The notes: generated by a model not told the origin, from the letters alone. 32,334 nucleotides of DNA from Rhizobium sp. Q54 (GCA_945903635.1 CAMDOT010000046.1:1-32334); one strand, 5' to 3'; positions 17,150-25,382 are shown, numbered from the stretch's first letter. Program-made: numbers and translations.

Positions 17150-18112
17150 ATGCGGTTCGGCGCCCACCACGAATGGGGCAAGCTGCGCGAAGTCGTGATT
17201 GGCATCTCGCCGGCCGAGGATTTCGTCGTCTTCTATGAGGAATCGCAGCGCTGGCTCGTCCCGCCCGGCGATGCCTTCAGCCGCCAGCATGCCGGACGAC
17301 GCCTGATCGACATCGACGCCGAATGGGCCAAACGTATCGAACGCCAAGTCGATGCATTGGCCGAACTGGTCGCGCGCGAGGGCGTAACGGTCCATCGCCC
17401 CGAGCGCCTCAAGGGCGCCGAGCGCACATTCCTGGCGCCCAACGGCGAGGGTGCCCAGCTCTTCGCGCGCGATGGCATGATCGTGATTGGCCGCCACGTC
17501 ATCGACGCATCGCTCCGCCTGAAGTGCCGCCAGCGTGAACGCTTTGGACTGCGCCCCATCATCCAGAAGGCCGTGCAGACCCACGGTGCCTGCTGGTCAA
17601 GCGTGCCGCTGGGCTCACCCGGCTGCGTCGATGGGCCCTTCCTCGAAGGCGGTGACACGCTGCTCAACGGGCACGAAATCTATGTCGGCATGTCGGGCTG
17701 CGCATCAGACATGGCCGGCATCGACTGGCTGCAGGCCCTGCTCGGCGACGCCTATCGCGTGATCCCGGTCGCCTTGCGGTCGAACGTCCTGCACCTCGAT
17801 TGTGCGCTGGGCCTGATCAAGCCCGGCCTGCTGGTGTGGTGTCCGGAGAAGCTGATCGACGGCCTGCCGACCTCGCTTCGGACCTGGGACGCCATTGCTG
17901 TATCCAGGGAAGAAGCCAACAAGCTCGCGACCAACGGGCTGATCCTCGAGGAAGGCCGCATGATCGTCGATGCCGACAACCAGCGCGTCATCGAGGAATT
18001 GCGCAAGCGCAAGGTCGAGGTGATCCCGCTGCCTTTCGACGGCCCGATTTCGACCGGAGGCGGCCTGCGCTGCGCCCACCATCCGCTATTGCGCGAAAGC
18101 GCGCTGAGCTAA
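17150..18112 (+). CDS. Amidinotransferase-family protein (StrB/AGAT-like)
   Basis: The 320-residue protein has the pentein fold of glycine and inosamine-phosphate amidinotransferases. The catalytic set is visible: Glu166 and Asp169 in FLEGGD, His215 and Asp217 in SNVLHLDCALG, and nucleophile Cys308 in STGGGLRCAHHPL. Such enzymes move an amidino group from arginine to an amine through a covalent Cys-amidino intermediate; some relatives hydrolyse arginine-type substrates instead. The ATG at 17150 is 2 bp after the manC stop, so the pair is surely co-transcribed. The stop codon (18110-18112) overlaps that of the convergent glycosyltransferase (18109-18111). Pairing with GDP-mannose synthesis beside a polysaccharide locus raises the possibility that it guanidinylates an amino sugar or headgroup; that is inference. 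A true glycine amidinotransferase or a hydrolase is possible. Confidence 0.8.
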   Translation: MRFGAHHEWGKLREVVIGISPAEDFVVFYEESQRWLVPPGDAFSRQHAGRRLIDIDAEWAKRIERQVDALAELVAREGVTVHRPERLKGAERTFLAPNGEGAQLFARDGMIVIGRHVIDASLRLKCRQRERFGLRPIIQKAVQTHGACWSSVPLGSPGCVDGPFLEGGDTLLNGHEIYVGMSGCASDMAGIDWLQALLGDAYRVIPVALRSNVLHLDCALGLIKPGLLVWCPEKLIDGLPTSLRTWDAIAVSREEANKLATNGLILEEGRMIVDADNQRVIEELRKRKVEVIPLPFDGPISTGGGLRCAHHPLLRESALS

Positions 18113-19407
18113 ACGCCCTTCTTGGGCGTGCGGTCGAAGACGACCGGCTTGGGTTTGCTGAAAGCCTTCCCGATGTGCACACCCAGCGACCGGACGACCG
18201 TCGCGACCTGACCACCGGCGAAACGCAGCAGCACGAGGCCGAACGCCAACGGCGGGATCTCGCCGCCCCGGATGAAATTGTGACCCGCCCGCAGGAAGGT
18301 CGTTGCGCAGATCAGTACCCAGACGACGGTGATGACGAACAACATCAGCAGTAGCGGGATGAGCTTCGGCGCCAGCAGCGCCGCCAGCAGGCCGGACACG
18401 ACGCCGACCAGCAGCACCGGCTGATTTAGCGCCATGCAGAGATGCAGCAGTGCCGCCACCTTGGCCGATGGCGTGATGTCGCGGCTTTTCAGGATCTCGG
18501 GAACCATCCGGAACGAGACGTGACGGAAGCCGTCCTGCCAGCGCTGCTGCTGGCGCAGCCACGTCTTGGTATCGGCCGGCAACTCGCCCGGCACGCCCAC
18601 GCTGGTCAGGAACAGCGCCCGCCAGCCCTTCACCCAACCGCGATAGGTGAGGTCGAGATCCTCGGTGACGGTATCGCCCTTCCAGCCGCCACCTGCGTCG
18701 ATGGCCGCACGTTGCCAGATGCCGCAGGTGCCGTTGAAGGGTAGCGGATGTCCCGCCCAGCAGCGCGTGGCCTGCTCGATGCCGAGATGGGCGTCGAGCG
18801 TCACCATCTGCATCTCGGTGAGCGTATTCTCGTACGGATTGAGGAAGTCGAAGCGGGCCTGCACGAAGGCGGTGTGCGGTTCGGCGAAAAACGGCCGCAT
18901 GCAGACCCGCAGGAAGTCGGTCGGCGGGACGTAGTCGACATCGAAGATCGCGAAAAAATCATGGGGCGTTTTCTGCATCGCCTCGTGCAGTGCCCCGCCT
19001 TTGTAGCCGCTGCGATCGGTGCGCTGCAGCGCCACCACATCGAAGCCCTTGGCCCTGAGTTCGGCCGCTACCGTGCGAACCATGTCGGCCGTCTCGTCGG
19101 TACTGTCGTCGAGAAGCTGGATGTGCAGCTTGTCGCGCGGCCAGTCGAGTGCGGCGGCCGACTCGGCACCGCGGCGAACCACGCTGCCTTCGTTGAAGGA
19201 TGGAATCTGGACGACGACATGCGGCAGATCCGCGTCGGCCGGCAACGGCGTCGACAGCAGCATCTCCTCGCGGCGGAGGCCGGCATCCTTCAGGCGGTGA
19301 TGCAGGACCACCATGTAGAGCAGGCTGCCGATGAAGGCGCCCAGCAGGACGCAGCAGACCGCAAAGATGGCGGCGAAGAGAAGGGCCAGGACGGCAAGGA
19401 TAGCCAT
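18109..19407 (-). CDS. CslA-like family 2 processive glycosyltransferase (second of tandem pair)
   Basis: This 432-residue membrane GT2 enzyme resembles glucomannan/mannan-synthase-like (CslA) proteins. An N-terminal helix (LLFAAIFAVCCVLLGAFIGS) leads to the catalytic domain: QIPSFNE (67-73), LLDDSTD (98-104), the metal-binding DVDY, NGTCGIW with GGGW and the TEDLDLTYR acceptor motif, then QQQRW. Several helices close the C-terminus, which ends FDRTPKKGV. It probably polymerises or transfers a sugar from a nucleotide donor on the cytoplasmic face; GDP-mannose from the adjacent manC is a natural donor. It is the last gene of the ten-gene minus-strand operon, 33 bp after its paralogue, and its stop overlaps that of the amidinotransferase. 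Donor and linkage cannot be read from sequence. Confidence 0.85.
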   Translation of the reverse strand: MAILAVLALLFAAIFAVCCVLLGAFIGSLLYMVVLHHRLKDAGLRREEMLLSTPLPADADLPHVVVQIPSFNEGSVVRRGAESAAALDWPRDKLHIQLLDDSTDETADMVRTVAAELRAKGFDVVALQRTDRSGYKGGALHEAMQKTPHDFFAIFDVDYVPPTDFLRVCMRPFFAEPHTAFVQARFDFLNPYENTLTEMQMVTLDAHLGIEQATRCWAGHPLPFNGTCGIWQRAAIDAGGGWKGDTVTEDLDLTYRGWVKGWRALFLTSVGVPGELPADTKTWLRQQQRWQDGFRHVSFRMVPEILKSRDITPSAKVAALLHLCMALNQPVLLVGVVSGLLAALLAPKLIPLLLMLFVITVVWVLICATTFLRAGHNFIRGGEIPPLAFGLVLLRFAGGQVATVVRSLGVHIGKAFSKPKPVVFDRTPKKGV

Positions 19408-19424
19408 GGGTCGCTGAGCTGCCT

Positions 19425-19455
19425 GTCTTATGTACCGGTCTTATGTACCGGTCTT
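19425..19455. repeat. 13-bp tandem duplication across a stop codon
   Basis: GTCTTATGTACCG occurs twice head to tail (19425-19437 and 19438-19450), followed by a further GTCTT. The second copy contains the last codons and TAA stop (19443-19441) of the upstream glycosyltransferase on the minus strand; the first copy is outside the gene. It looks like a replication-slippage duplication that lengthened the spacer between the two paralogues without changing either protein. Confidence 0.85.
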
Positions 19456-20685
19456 GGGGGTGCGATTGAACTCGGTCTTCTTGCCGAAGCCCGCACCGAC
19501 GATGGATGCCGCGTTGGCCACGGCGAGATAGACGATCAGGGCCGGCACGCTGGCCGCCGTGACGAGGTAGCGCACCAGGTCACCGCGCTGCAGTCGCCGA
19601 TAGGCGCCCCAGGTCATGCCGACCAGCACCACTAGCATCGTGACCAGCCAGAACCAGAGGCCGAACCGGAAGATGCCGAGCAGCCGGCCATGGCCCAAGA
19701 TCGACAGAACCAGGGCCACCACGCCCACGACCAGGAGAGGAAAGATGAGCTGTTGGCCGAGTGCCACGGTCGTCGTGAGCTTGGCTTCGGTCGACCAGGC
19801 CGAACTCCAGATCGGCCCCAGAAGCTTGCGCGCAACCTGGACGAAGCCCTTCGACCAGCGGTTCTGCTGAGCCCCGAAGTCGCCGATCTTCTGCGGCAAC
19901 TCGCCGACCACATGCGGTTCCATGAGGAACACACCGGTCCAGCCCTTCAGGTACGTTCGCAGCACCAGGTCGAGGTCCTCCGACAGCGTGTCGTGCGACC
20001 AGCCGCCGGCCTCCTCGATGGCGGCGCGCCGCCAGATGCCGCCGGTTCCATTGAACTGGAACGGCACGCCGCGCCGCGCGCGGACGTCCTGCTCAACGGC
20101 GAAATGGGCGTCCTGCATGAGACGCTGGGCGCGCGTCAGCCAATTGCTCTCGCCGTTGCCCCATTCGATGCGGGTCTGGACGAACGCGGCGCGCGGATTG
20201 GCCAGCATCGAGGCCATCGCCTGCCGCAGCCAGCTGGGCGGCGGCACGAAATCAGCATCAAATACCGCGACATAGGGGGCATCGCAGAGCACCATGCCGG
20301 CGGCCAGCGCTCCGGCCTTGAAGCCGCTGCGATCGGCGCGCCGGACATGCACGACGTCCATGCCGGCACGACGAAGCCGCGCAACCGCATGAACGGCGAT
20401 GTCGGTGGTGATGTCGGTGCTGTCGTCGAGAAGCTGGATCGTCAGGCGATCGGCCGGCCAGTCGAGGGCCGCTGCCGCCACCAGGGCCCGCTCGACGACG
20501 AGCGGCTCGTTGTAGACCGGGAGCTGGACCAGGACCCGAGGCAGATCGGCCGCAGGCGTCGGTGCGTTCTCCGATACAGACGAAAGCTCGAACAGCCAGT
20601 AGACCAGATAGAGAAAATAGACCGCGATGGCGAACTGCGCGGCCAGACAGAGCAGAACAACGATGTCGAATGCCAGGAGCAGCAC
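19441..20685 (-). CDS. CslA-like family 2 processive glycosyltransferase (first of tandem pair), GTG start
   Basis: The 414-residue membrane enzyme is a paralogue of the next gene downstream. After an N-terminal helix (LLCLAAQFAIAVYFLYLVYW) come QLPVYNE, LLDDSTD, DADF, NGTGGIW, the SEDLDLVLR motif and QQNRW, then several C-terminal helices and the tail FNRTPKTGT, echoing FDRTPKKGV of its partner. The start was placed at GTG 20685, with AGGG about 5 bp upstream and 13 bp after the DevA-like gene; the open frame extends further up but there overlaps the ABC gene and is not family-like. Two synthases side by side may make an alternating polymer, or one may prime and the other extend. Its place directly behind an exporter points to a secreted glycan or glycolipid. 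The sugar is unknown. Confidence 0.85.
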   Translation of the reverse strand: MLLLAFDIVVLLCLAAQFAIAVYFLYLVYWLFELSSVSENAPTPAADLPRVLVQLPVYNEPLVVERALVAAAALDWPADRLTIQLLDDSTDITTDIAVHAVARLRRAGMDVVHVRRADRSGFKAGALAAGMVLCDAPYVAVFDADFVPPPSWLRQAMASMLANPRAAFVQTRIEWGNGESNWLTRAQRLMQDAHFAVEQDVRARRGVPFQFNGTGGIWRRAAIEEAGGWSHDTLSEDLDLVLRTYLKGWTGVFLMEPHVVGELPQKIGDFGAQQNRWSKGFVQVARKLLGPIWSSAWSTEAKLTTTVALGQQLIFPLLVVGVVALVLSILGHGRLLGIFRFGLWFWLVTMLVVLVGMTWGAYRRLQRGDLVRYLVTAASVPALIVYLAVANAASIVGAGFGKKTEFNRTPKTGT

Positions 20686-20698
20686 GCTGCCCTGCCGC

Positions 20699-21427
20699 TC
20701 AGTGATAGTGGATGGGCACGTCGAAGCAGCGACCATCCTCAATGTGCAGACGGCGAGATGCCACGTCGAAGATCCGCTCGTCATGCGTCGACAACACCAC
20801 GGCGCACTTGGCACGCATGGCGAGATCCTTGAGCTGGTCCACGACCAGCCGACCGGCCACCCGATCGAGCGCGGAGGTCGGCTCGTCGGCAATGATGAGA
20901 TCCGGCAATCCGATCATGACGCGGGCGATGGCGACACGCTGCTGCTGGCCGCCCGACAGCTCGTCAGGCCAGGAATCGGCCTTGTCGGCGAGCCCCAGCA
21001 TGCCGAGCAGATGCCGCGCCCGCGGCTCGTCCCAAGCGGCATCCGACAGCGGCGTGGTCGAGACGCCGGCGATGACATTCTGGAGCGCCGTAAGCGACGA
21101 CAGGAGATTGCGCTTCTGAAACAGGAACCGGACGCGGTTGCGCAGGGCGTCGAGTTCGGATCCGCTCACTCCGACGAGGTCGGTGCCAAGCAGGCGAAGC
21201 TTGCCCTCCGATGGCTTGCGCATCGTGCCGAGGATCGTAAGAAGGGTCGTCTTGCCCGAGCCCGAAGGGCCGGTGACGATCACGAGTTCGCCTTCCCGGA
21301 CCTGCATGTTGATATCGAACAGCACGTCGACGCGCTGCGGCCCCTCGCCGTAGTGATGATGGACGTCCACCGCCTCGATGACCGGCGGCCCGAAACCATG
21401 GGGATTGCTGGGGGGATTTCCGGTCAT
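20699..21427 (-). CDS. DevA/MacB-type ABC transporter ATP-binding protein
   Basis: This is a 242-residue cytosolic ATPase. Walker [10 protein letters not shown] is at 53-61, the Q-loop in FLFQKRNLL near 101-109, the signature LSGGQQQR at 157-164, Walker B LIIADEP at 177-183 and the H-loop histidine at 215. Placement of the Q-loop and the ADEPTSALD string is typical of the MacB/LolD/DevA group, which drives mechanotransmission rather than classical alternating access. ATG at 21427 follows the permease stop by 2 bp; an in-frame start 12 codons earlier would overlap the permease. It pairs with the FtsX-like permease and the membrane fusion protein encoded upstream, the layout of heterocyst-glycolipid exporters (DevBCA). 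The exported molecule is probably a lipid-linked or polymeric product of the neighbouring glycosyltransferases. Confidence 0.88.
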   Translation of the reverse strand: MTGNPPSNPHGFGPPVIEAVDVHHHYGEGPQRVDVLFDINMQVREGELVIVTGPSGSGKTTLLTILGTMRKPSEGKLRLLGTDLVGVSGSELDALRNRVRFLFQKRNLLSSLTALQNVIAGVSTTPLSDAAWDEPRARHLLGMLGLADKADSWPDELSGGQQQRVAIARVMIGLPDLIIADEPTSALDRVAGRLVVDQLKDLAMRAKCAVVLSTHDERIFDVASRRLHIEDGRCFDVPIHYH

Positions 21428-21429
21428 GG

Positions 21430-22692
21430 TCACTCGAACAGCATGATCGGGTCGACCTTCCACAGTCGCCGGATCGCGAACAGGCTCGATACCACCGTCA
21501 TGACCACGCAGGCCGCGAGCGCCACCGCCATTTCACGCAATCCCATCGACATGCCGAGGTGCATGGCGGCTTCGGTGGCGCCGTAGACGAAGCGCCCGAG
21601 CGTAAACGCCACCAGGAAGGCCGGTGTGATGATGGCGGCGCCGATCTGGCCGATCATGAAGAGAAAGAACCACCAGTCGTAGCCCAGGCTCTTCAGGATG
21701 GCATACTCCGGCAGGTAGAACCGGATGATCTGGTACTGGGCGTAGTAGATGAACACCATGCCGATCATCACGCCCATCACGAAACCAAGGTCCGTGATGT
21801 AGCCGACCGGGGTTTCACGCGACCAATAGCTCTTCTCGCGCGCCTCGAATTCGGAGATGGTGATGACTTCGCCGCGGCCGGCCAGCTCGCGATTGAGGTC
21901 CTGGCGCACCGCGATCGGGTCCGATCCCGGGGCGAGCCGAATGGCGATGAAGGCAGGGCGATCGGACCACCAGGCACCGAAAACTTCGGACATGGTCCCC
22001 TCTGACATCATGACGGCGCCGTCGTTCAGCACGTTGGGGCCGATGGCGAAGGTTCCGACGACGAAGAGCTGGCGCAGCAACCCGCGATTGTCGGGTGGCC
22101 CGAGCACCGGCACTTCCTTGTTCTCCCCGATCTCGCCGAGATCGCCGAAGTAGGGTCGCGATTCGCGGTCGTACAGCAGGCGCCGCGCTTCGCGCAGCTT
22201 GTAGAGGTTTTCGCGCAGGCCCGGCACGTCAATCGCCGGCCGTTCCACGTCGATCGCATACCAGGCAATGCGCCGCGACCCCGACATGCCGGGATGGGTT
22301 ATCGACATGACACCGAACCACAGCGGCATCGTACCGGCCACCGACGGGTTGGCCGACACGATGTCGGTCATCGCCACGGGAACCTCGGCGTGGAGCTGCA
22401 GCGACTTGAAGCCGTACGGCACAAGGACGAGATCGGCGGCCACGGTGCGATGGAGGCGTACTGCCGAATCGTAGACCGCGCGCTCGATGCCGAGCTGGGC
22501 GAAGATCACCAGCAGGCTGGCGGTGACACCAGCCAGCGACAACAAGGTGCTGGTCCGCTGACGCTTGAGCTGCTGGGCGCCGAGCGGCATCGTCGTCGCC
22601 GTCTTGGCCGCCGCGCGCAGGCGGGCGAACGAAAAATCCGGCCGCCAGCGACGCCGCTTTGGGGACGGGAGGGCTGGTAGAGCCAGTGTCAT
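21430..22692 (-). CDS. DevC-like ABC transporter permease (FtsX/MacB fold)
   Basis: The 420-residue inner-membrane protein has the MacB/FtsX topology: one N-terminal helix (STLLSLAGVTASLLVIFAQL), a large periplasmic domain (about 75-285), then three helices (VMGVMIGMVFIYYAQY; FLFMIGQIGAAIITPAFLVA; AVALAACVVMTVVSSLFAI). It ends RRLWKVDPIMLFE, and the RR-x-K-DP tail is usual for FtsX-like permeases. The N-terminal 30 residues are basic and proline-rich. It lies 6 bp after the membrane-fusion gene and 2 bp before the ATPase gene, forming a tight DevB-DevC-DevA order. These systems normally dock on an outer-membrane TolC-type duct; no TolC is encoded here, but a Wza-like lipoprotein lies directly upstream. 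Confidence 0.88.
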   Translation of the reverse strand: MTLALPALPSPKRRRWRPDFSFARLRAAAKTATTMPLGAQQLKRQRTSTLLSLAGVTASLLVIFAQLGIERAVYDSAVRLHRTVAADLVLVPYGFKSLQLHAEVPVAMTDIVSANPSVAGTMPLWFGVMSITHPGMSGSRRIAWYAIDVERPAIDVPGLRENLYKLREARRLLYDRESRPYFGDLGEIGENKEVPVLGPPDNRGLLRQLFVVGTFAIGPNVLNDGAVMMSEGTMSEVFGAWWSDRPAFIAIRLAPGSDPIAVRQDLNRELAGRGEVITISEFEAREKSYWSRETPVGYITDLGFVMGVMIGMVFIYYAQYQIIRFYLPEYAILKSLGYDWWFFLFMIGQIGAAIITPAFLVAFTLGRFVYGATEAAMHLGMSMGLREMAVALAACVVMTVVSSLFAIRRLWKVDPIMLFE

Positions 22693-22698
22693 CTCAGC

Positions 22699-23697
22699 TC
22701 AGGGGAAGGTAACGCGCGTCTCTCGCCCCAGCACCCGCGGCATGCTGGACGGGTCGTCGAGCTCGATCTCGACCTGGACCACGCGGCCGTCGGTCGACGA
22801 GCCGCCGTCCGGCTCAACACGCTGCATGCGCTTCACCGTCGGCGCCACGCGGGAAATCGTTCCCTTGTAGACGGTCGTACTGCCGCGGAACGTCACCTCG
22901 ACCTTGCCGCCCGGAACGACCCGGCCAACGTGCAATTCGTCGACGTCGGCGAGAATCCGCAGCTGCCCCAAGTCGACGATCTTTGCGATGCCGCTGGCGG
23001 ATACCCGCTCGCCCTGACGCGAATAGATCTGCACCACCACCCCGTCGAGGGGTGAGCGGACAAGCGCCTGCTCACGCGTGGTCCGCGCGTTGTCGAGCTT
23101 GGACTTGATGATGCTGATTTCCGTTTCGATCTGCCCGAGGTCCGACTCCAGCGTCTCCTTCTGGACCCGGAGCTTGGCCTGTTCGCGCTCGAGGTTCTGC
23201 TGGGAGATGCTCAGTTCGAGCTGCTTCTGGTCGGGCGGCAGGCCCGAGCGCTGCATTTGAAGCGCTTTGAGCTTGTTCGACTCGGTTTCCGATTTTACGA
23301 CGACTTCCTGCATGGCGATCTCGGCCGTGCGGTAGCCGCCGATCATCGCCTCCCGCTGCTGCTTGGCCTTGCTCAACTCCGCTTCGGTCGAGCGGACGGC
23401 AACGTCGGCCTTGGGATAATTCGACAGAACGGCAAGGATGTCGTCTTTCTTGACCTTCTGGCCGTCGGTGATGCGGAGTTCAAGGAGAACCGCGCCACCC
23501 CCCGGATCGCCGGCAATCACCACCGTTCCCGCTGGCGCATCCGTGTAGCCGCGCGAAATCAGCGGCCCGAGTGGACGTGCACCATCCTGGGCGCTGCTGG
23601 TCTGCCGTGTGGGGGTCATCCACATCGCCAGGATGGCAGCGATGACGAGCGCTGCCACCCCCGCCGCACCCCATGTGAACTTTCTTGCGCGCGCCAT
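22699..23697 (-). CDS. HlyD/DevB-like membrane fusion protein
   Basis: The 332-residue periplasmic adaptor is anchored by one N-terminal helix (GAAGVAALVIAAILAMW, about 10-26). The remainder shows the family layout: a first lipoyl half (AVLLELRITDGQKVKKDDIL), a long coiled coil rich in Glu, Lys and Gln (about residues 95-210), the returning lipoyl half (VRSPLDGVVVQIYSRQGERV) and a beta-barrel (ELHVGRVVPGGKVEVTF). It would bridge the DevC-like permease to an outer-membrane duct. I chose ATG at 23697; a TTG two codons earlier is also in frame. No Shine-Dalgarno is seen, but a near-perfect extended -10 box sits 5 bp before the ATG, suggesting a leaderless transcript. The upstream Wza-like gene ends 44 bp before. 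Confidence 0.88.
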   Translation of the reverse strand: MARARKFTWGAAGVAALVIAAILAMWMTPTRQTSSAQDGARPLGPLISRGYTDAPAGTVVIAGDPGGGAVLLELRITDGQKVKKDDILAVLSNYPKADVAVRSTEAELSKAKQQREAMIGGYRTAEIAMQEVVVKSETESNKLKALQMQRSGLPPDQKQLELSISQQNLEREQAKLRVQKETLESDLGQIETEISIIKSKLDNARTTREQALVRSPLDGVVVQIYSRQGERVSASGIAKIVDLGQLRILADVDELHVGRVVPGGKVEVTFRGSTTVYKGTISRVAPTVKRMQRVEPDGGSSTDGRVVQVEIELDDPSSMPRVLGRETRVTFP

Positions 23698-23702
23698 TGC
23701 CA

Positions 23703-23711
23703 ATTATACCA
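23703..23711 (-). promoter_or_regulatory. Extended -10 promoter abutting the membrane-fusion ATG
   Basis: On the minus strand TGGTATAAT (23711-23703) is a consensus extended -10 (TGnTATAAT). It is followed by TGGCA and then the ATG at 23697, so initiation six or seven bases downstream falls on the ATG itself. No good -35 is seen, which extended -10 promoters can do without. It would give a leaderless internal transcript for the DevBCA-like genes and the two synthases. Confidence 0.5.
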
Positions 23712-23741
23712 GATATCGTGTCGTGTCGCTCGACATGCCGA

Positions 23742-24908
23742 TCAGAATGACGGCAGCGCAACCGACGACGTGCCGGTGCTCCGGACGACACTAACAATCG
23801 AGAAAGTACGGTAAATCGATGTCAGAACCTTGTCATATTCGTACAGTGGCGCATTCGTGACATAGATTACGTCGCGCGCCTGCATCCCGAACTGCTGCGC
23901 GACGAAAATCGACACCGGCTGCATCAGATCCAGGCGGAAAACACGCGCGCGGGCCGCCAAATTGGCCTTCAAATCACCCATTCTGAAGACATAAACGCCG
24001 GTTTTGTTGGCGCGGATATCATTCAACCCGCCGACCTGGCCCAGAGCCTCCAGAAGCGACAGATTGTGCTTGGTCATCTCGACGTTGCCCGACTTCATGA
24101 CCGCGCCCAGCACCGTGAAAACCCGGGAATTGGGCCGGACGACGATCTCGTCGCCCTTCTGGACCGCAATATCGGCGCCGGCCAGAAGCTCCGAATACTG
24201 CGCCGTCAGGATCACGTCACCGTGACGCCGCACCACGACCTCGACCTGCGTCTGCCCGCCAACCGCGCCGCTCTGTCCCCCGCCGCCAGTGCTGACCGGA
24301 CCGCCAACCCGGTTGATGGCATCGACGACGGATCTCACACCCTCGAGAATCGAGACGCGCCCCGGAGTCTTGACATCGCCCGAGACCATCACGGTGTGGG
24401 TGCGATCGGCCACGAACTCGACGATGACCTGGGGATCCTGGGCTTTTCCGTTCAATTGCTGGGCGATGCGACGCTCGATCTGGCTGAGGTCGAGGCCGGC
24501 GACCTGGACGGTCCCCACGAACGGAATGTTGATCGTGCCTGCGTCGGTGACGCGCTGGACGCCGAAATCAGCGCCCGGCTTTTGAATCGTCGGGAATATG
24601 CTGCCTTCATAGGGCTCGAAGATACGAACCTTGATCGCATCCCCCGGCGCCACAGAGATCTTGCCGCCGGCCGACAACGCGCTCGTGGTCGACGGACGGT
24701 CGACGCTCTCTGGCTGGCGGTAGGCGGCAATGGTGGTCGGCGTGAGGTCGATCACGTCGAACGGCAAGGCCTCGGTAGCAGTTCCCTGGGCACCGCCCAT
24801 CCACGGACCATCGCCAGGCAAGGCTGTGCACGCGGCAACACCGATACCCAAGCCGAGGACAATGGCGGTAGGTCGCGCGACAGCGCGCAGCCAGCTCCAA
24901 ATTGTCAA
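23742..24908 (-). CDS. Wza/KpsD-like outer-membrane polysaccharide export lipoprotein
   Basis: The 388-residue lipoprotein has a signal with basic start (LRAVARPTAIVLGLGIG) and lipobox VAAC; Cys27 would be lipidated. The Poly_export domain begins near 79 (SAGGKISVAPGDAIKVRIFE) and includes GTINIPFVGTVQVAGLDLSQ. Two SLBB-type segments follow: TVMVSGDVKTPGRVSI near 172-187 and VFTVLGAVMKSGNVEM further on, each followed by an LLEA or VVDAI helix. Such proteins form the outer-membrane exit pore for capsule or exopolysaccharide. The start is uncertain: TTG at 24908 (GGAG 8 bp upstream) is the only plausible initiator before the signal sequence. The gene follows the STAS gene after 84 bp and precedes the membrane-fusion gene. 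No Wzc/BexC-type co-polymerase is encoded in the window. Confidence 0.87.
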   Translation of the reverse strand: MTIWSWLRAVARPTAIVLGLGIGVAACTALPGDGPWMGGAQGTATEALPFDVIDLTPTTIAAYRQPESVDRPSTTSALSAGGKISVAPGDAIKVRIFEPYEGSIFPTIQKPGADFGVQRVTDAGTINIPFVGTVQVAGLDLSQIERRIAQQLNGKAQDPQVIVEFVADRTHTVMVSGDVKTPGRVSILEGVRSVVDAINRVGGPVSTGGGGQSGAVGGQTQVEVVVRRHGDVILTAQYSELLAGADIAVQKGDEIVVRPNSRVFTVLGAVMKSGNVEMTKHNLSLLEALGQVGGLNDIRANKTGVYVFRMGDLKANLAARARVFRLDLMQPVSIFVAQQFGMQARDVIYVTNAPLYEYDKVLTSIYRTFSIVSVVRSTGTSSVALPSF

Positions 24909-24992
24909 ATTCCGATCTCCGTCCGGAACGGTCGCACCACGACGTGCCGCGCCTCGTCCCTTCCCATAATCAAGCCTCAGCCCGCCATGTAA

Positions 24993-25382
24993 TTAGCCCG
25001 TGGCGCCATGCGGGTGCAAGCGGTCCTCAGACCCAGATCCGCCTGCGCGCTTCGAGGCCAGCCTGGCGAGAGCCTGTTCCGTCGAATCGGCCACATCGAA
25101 CAGCTGCGAAAACCCACTAACCAGCAGGCAATCTGCCGCCGGCCCGCTAAAAGAACAAAATACGATCCGCGTCGACCGCTCGGCCGCCTTGTGGAGTGCG
25201 ATTGCCAGGGCGCGCACGCCGGCAGCGCTCATATAGGTAACTGCGCTTCCATCGACGATAACCCGGCCGGCCGGACGCAATGCGCCAACCATCAGCGCCT
25301 CGACGGACGCCGAGGTTACCGAATCGACTCGCTCCGGCAGCATGATCGTGGCGATCTCGGTCTCCGCAGGTGCTCTTTTCAT
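24993..25382 (-). CDS. STAS-domain protein (anti-sigma antagonist-like)
   Basis: The 129-residue cytosolic protein has a single STAS domain. The core strand-loop-helix VIVDGSAVTYMSAAGVRALAI (41-61, quoted here only as landmarks) ends in the loop MSAAG. In SpoIIAA and RsbV the equivalent loop is MDS(S/T)G, where the first Ser is phosphorylated. Anchored on the Gly, that position is Ala53 here, so classical switching by phosphorylation looks unlikely. The ATG at 25382 overlaps the stop of the glycosyltransferase gene by ATGA, so the two are translationally coupled. No kinase, phosphatase or sigma factor lies nearby. A role in controlling or binding a glycosyltransferase is speculative. The tail after residue 112 (AGGSGSED and on) appears disordered. 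Confidence 0.8.
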   Translation of the reverse strand: MKRAPAETEIATIMLPERVDSVTSASVEALMVGALRPAGRVIVDGSAVTYMSAAGVRALAIALHKAAERSTRIVFCSFSGPAADCLLVSGFSQLFDVADSTEQALARLASKRAGGSGSEDRLHPHGATG

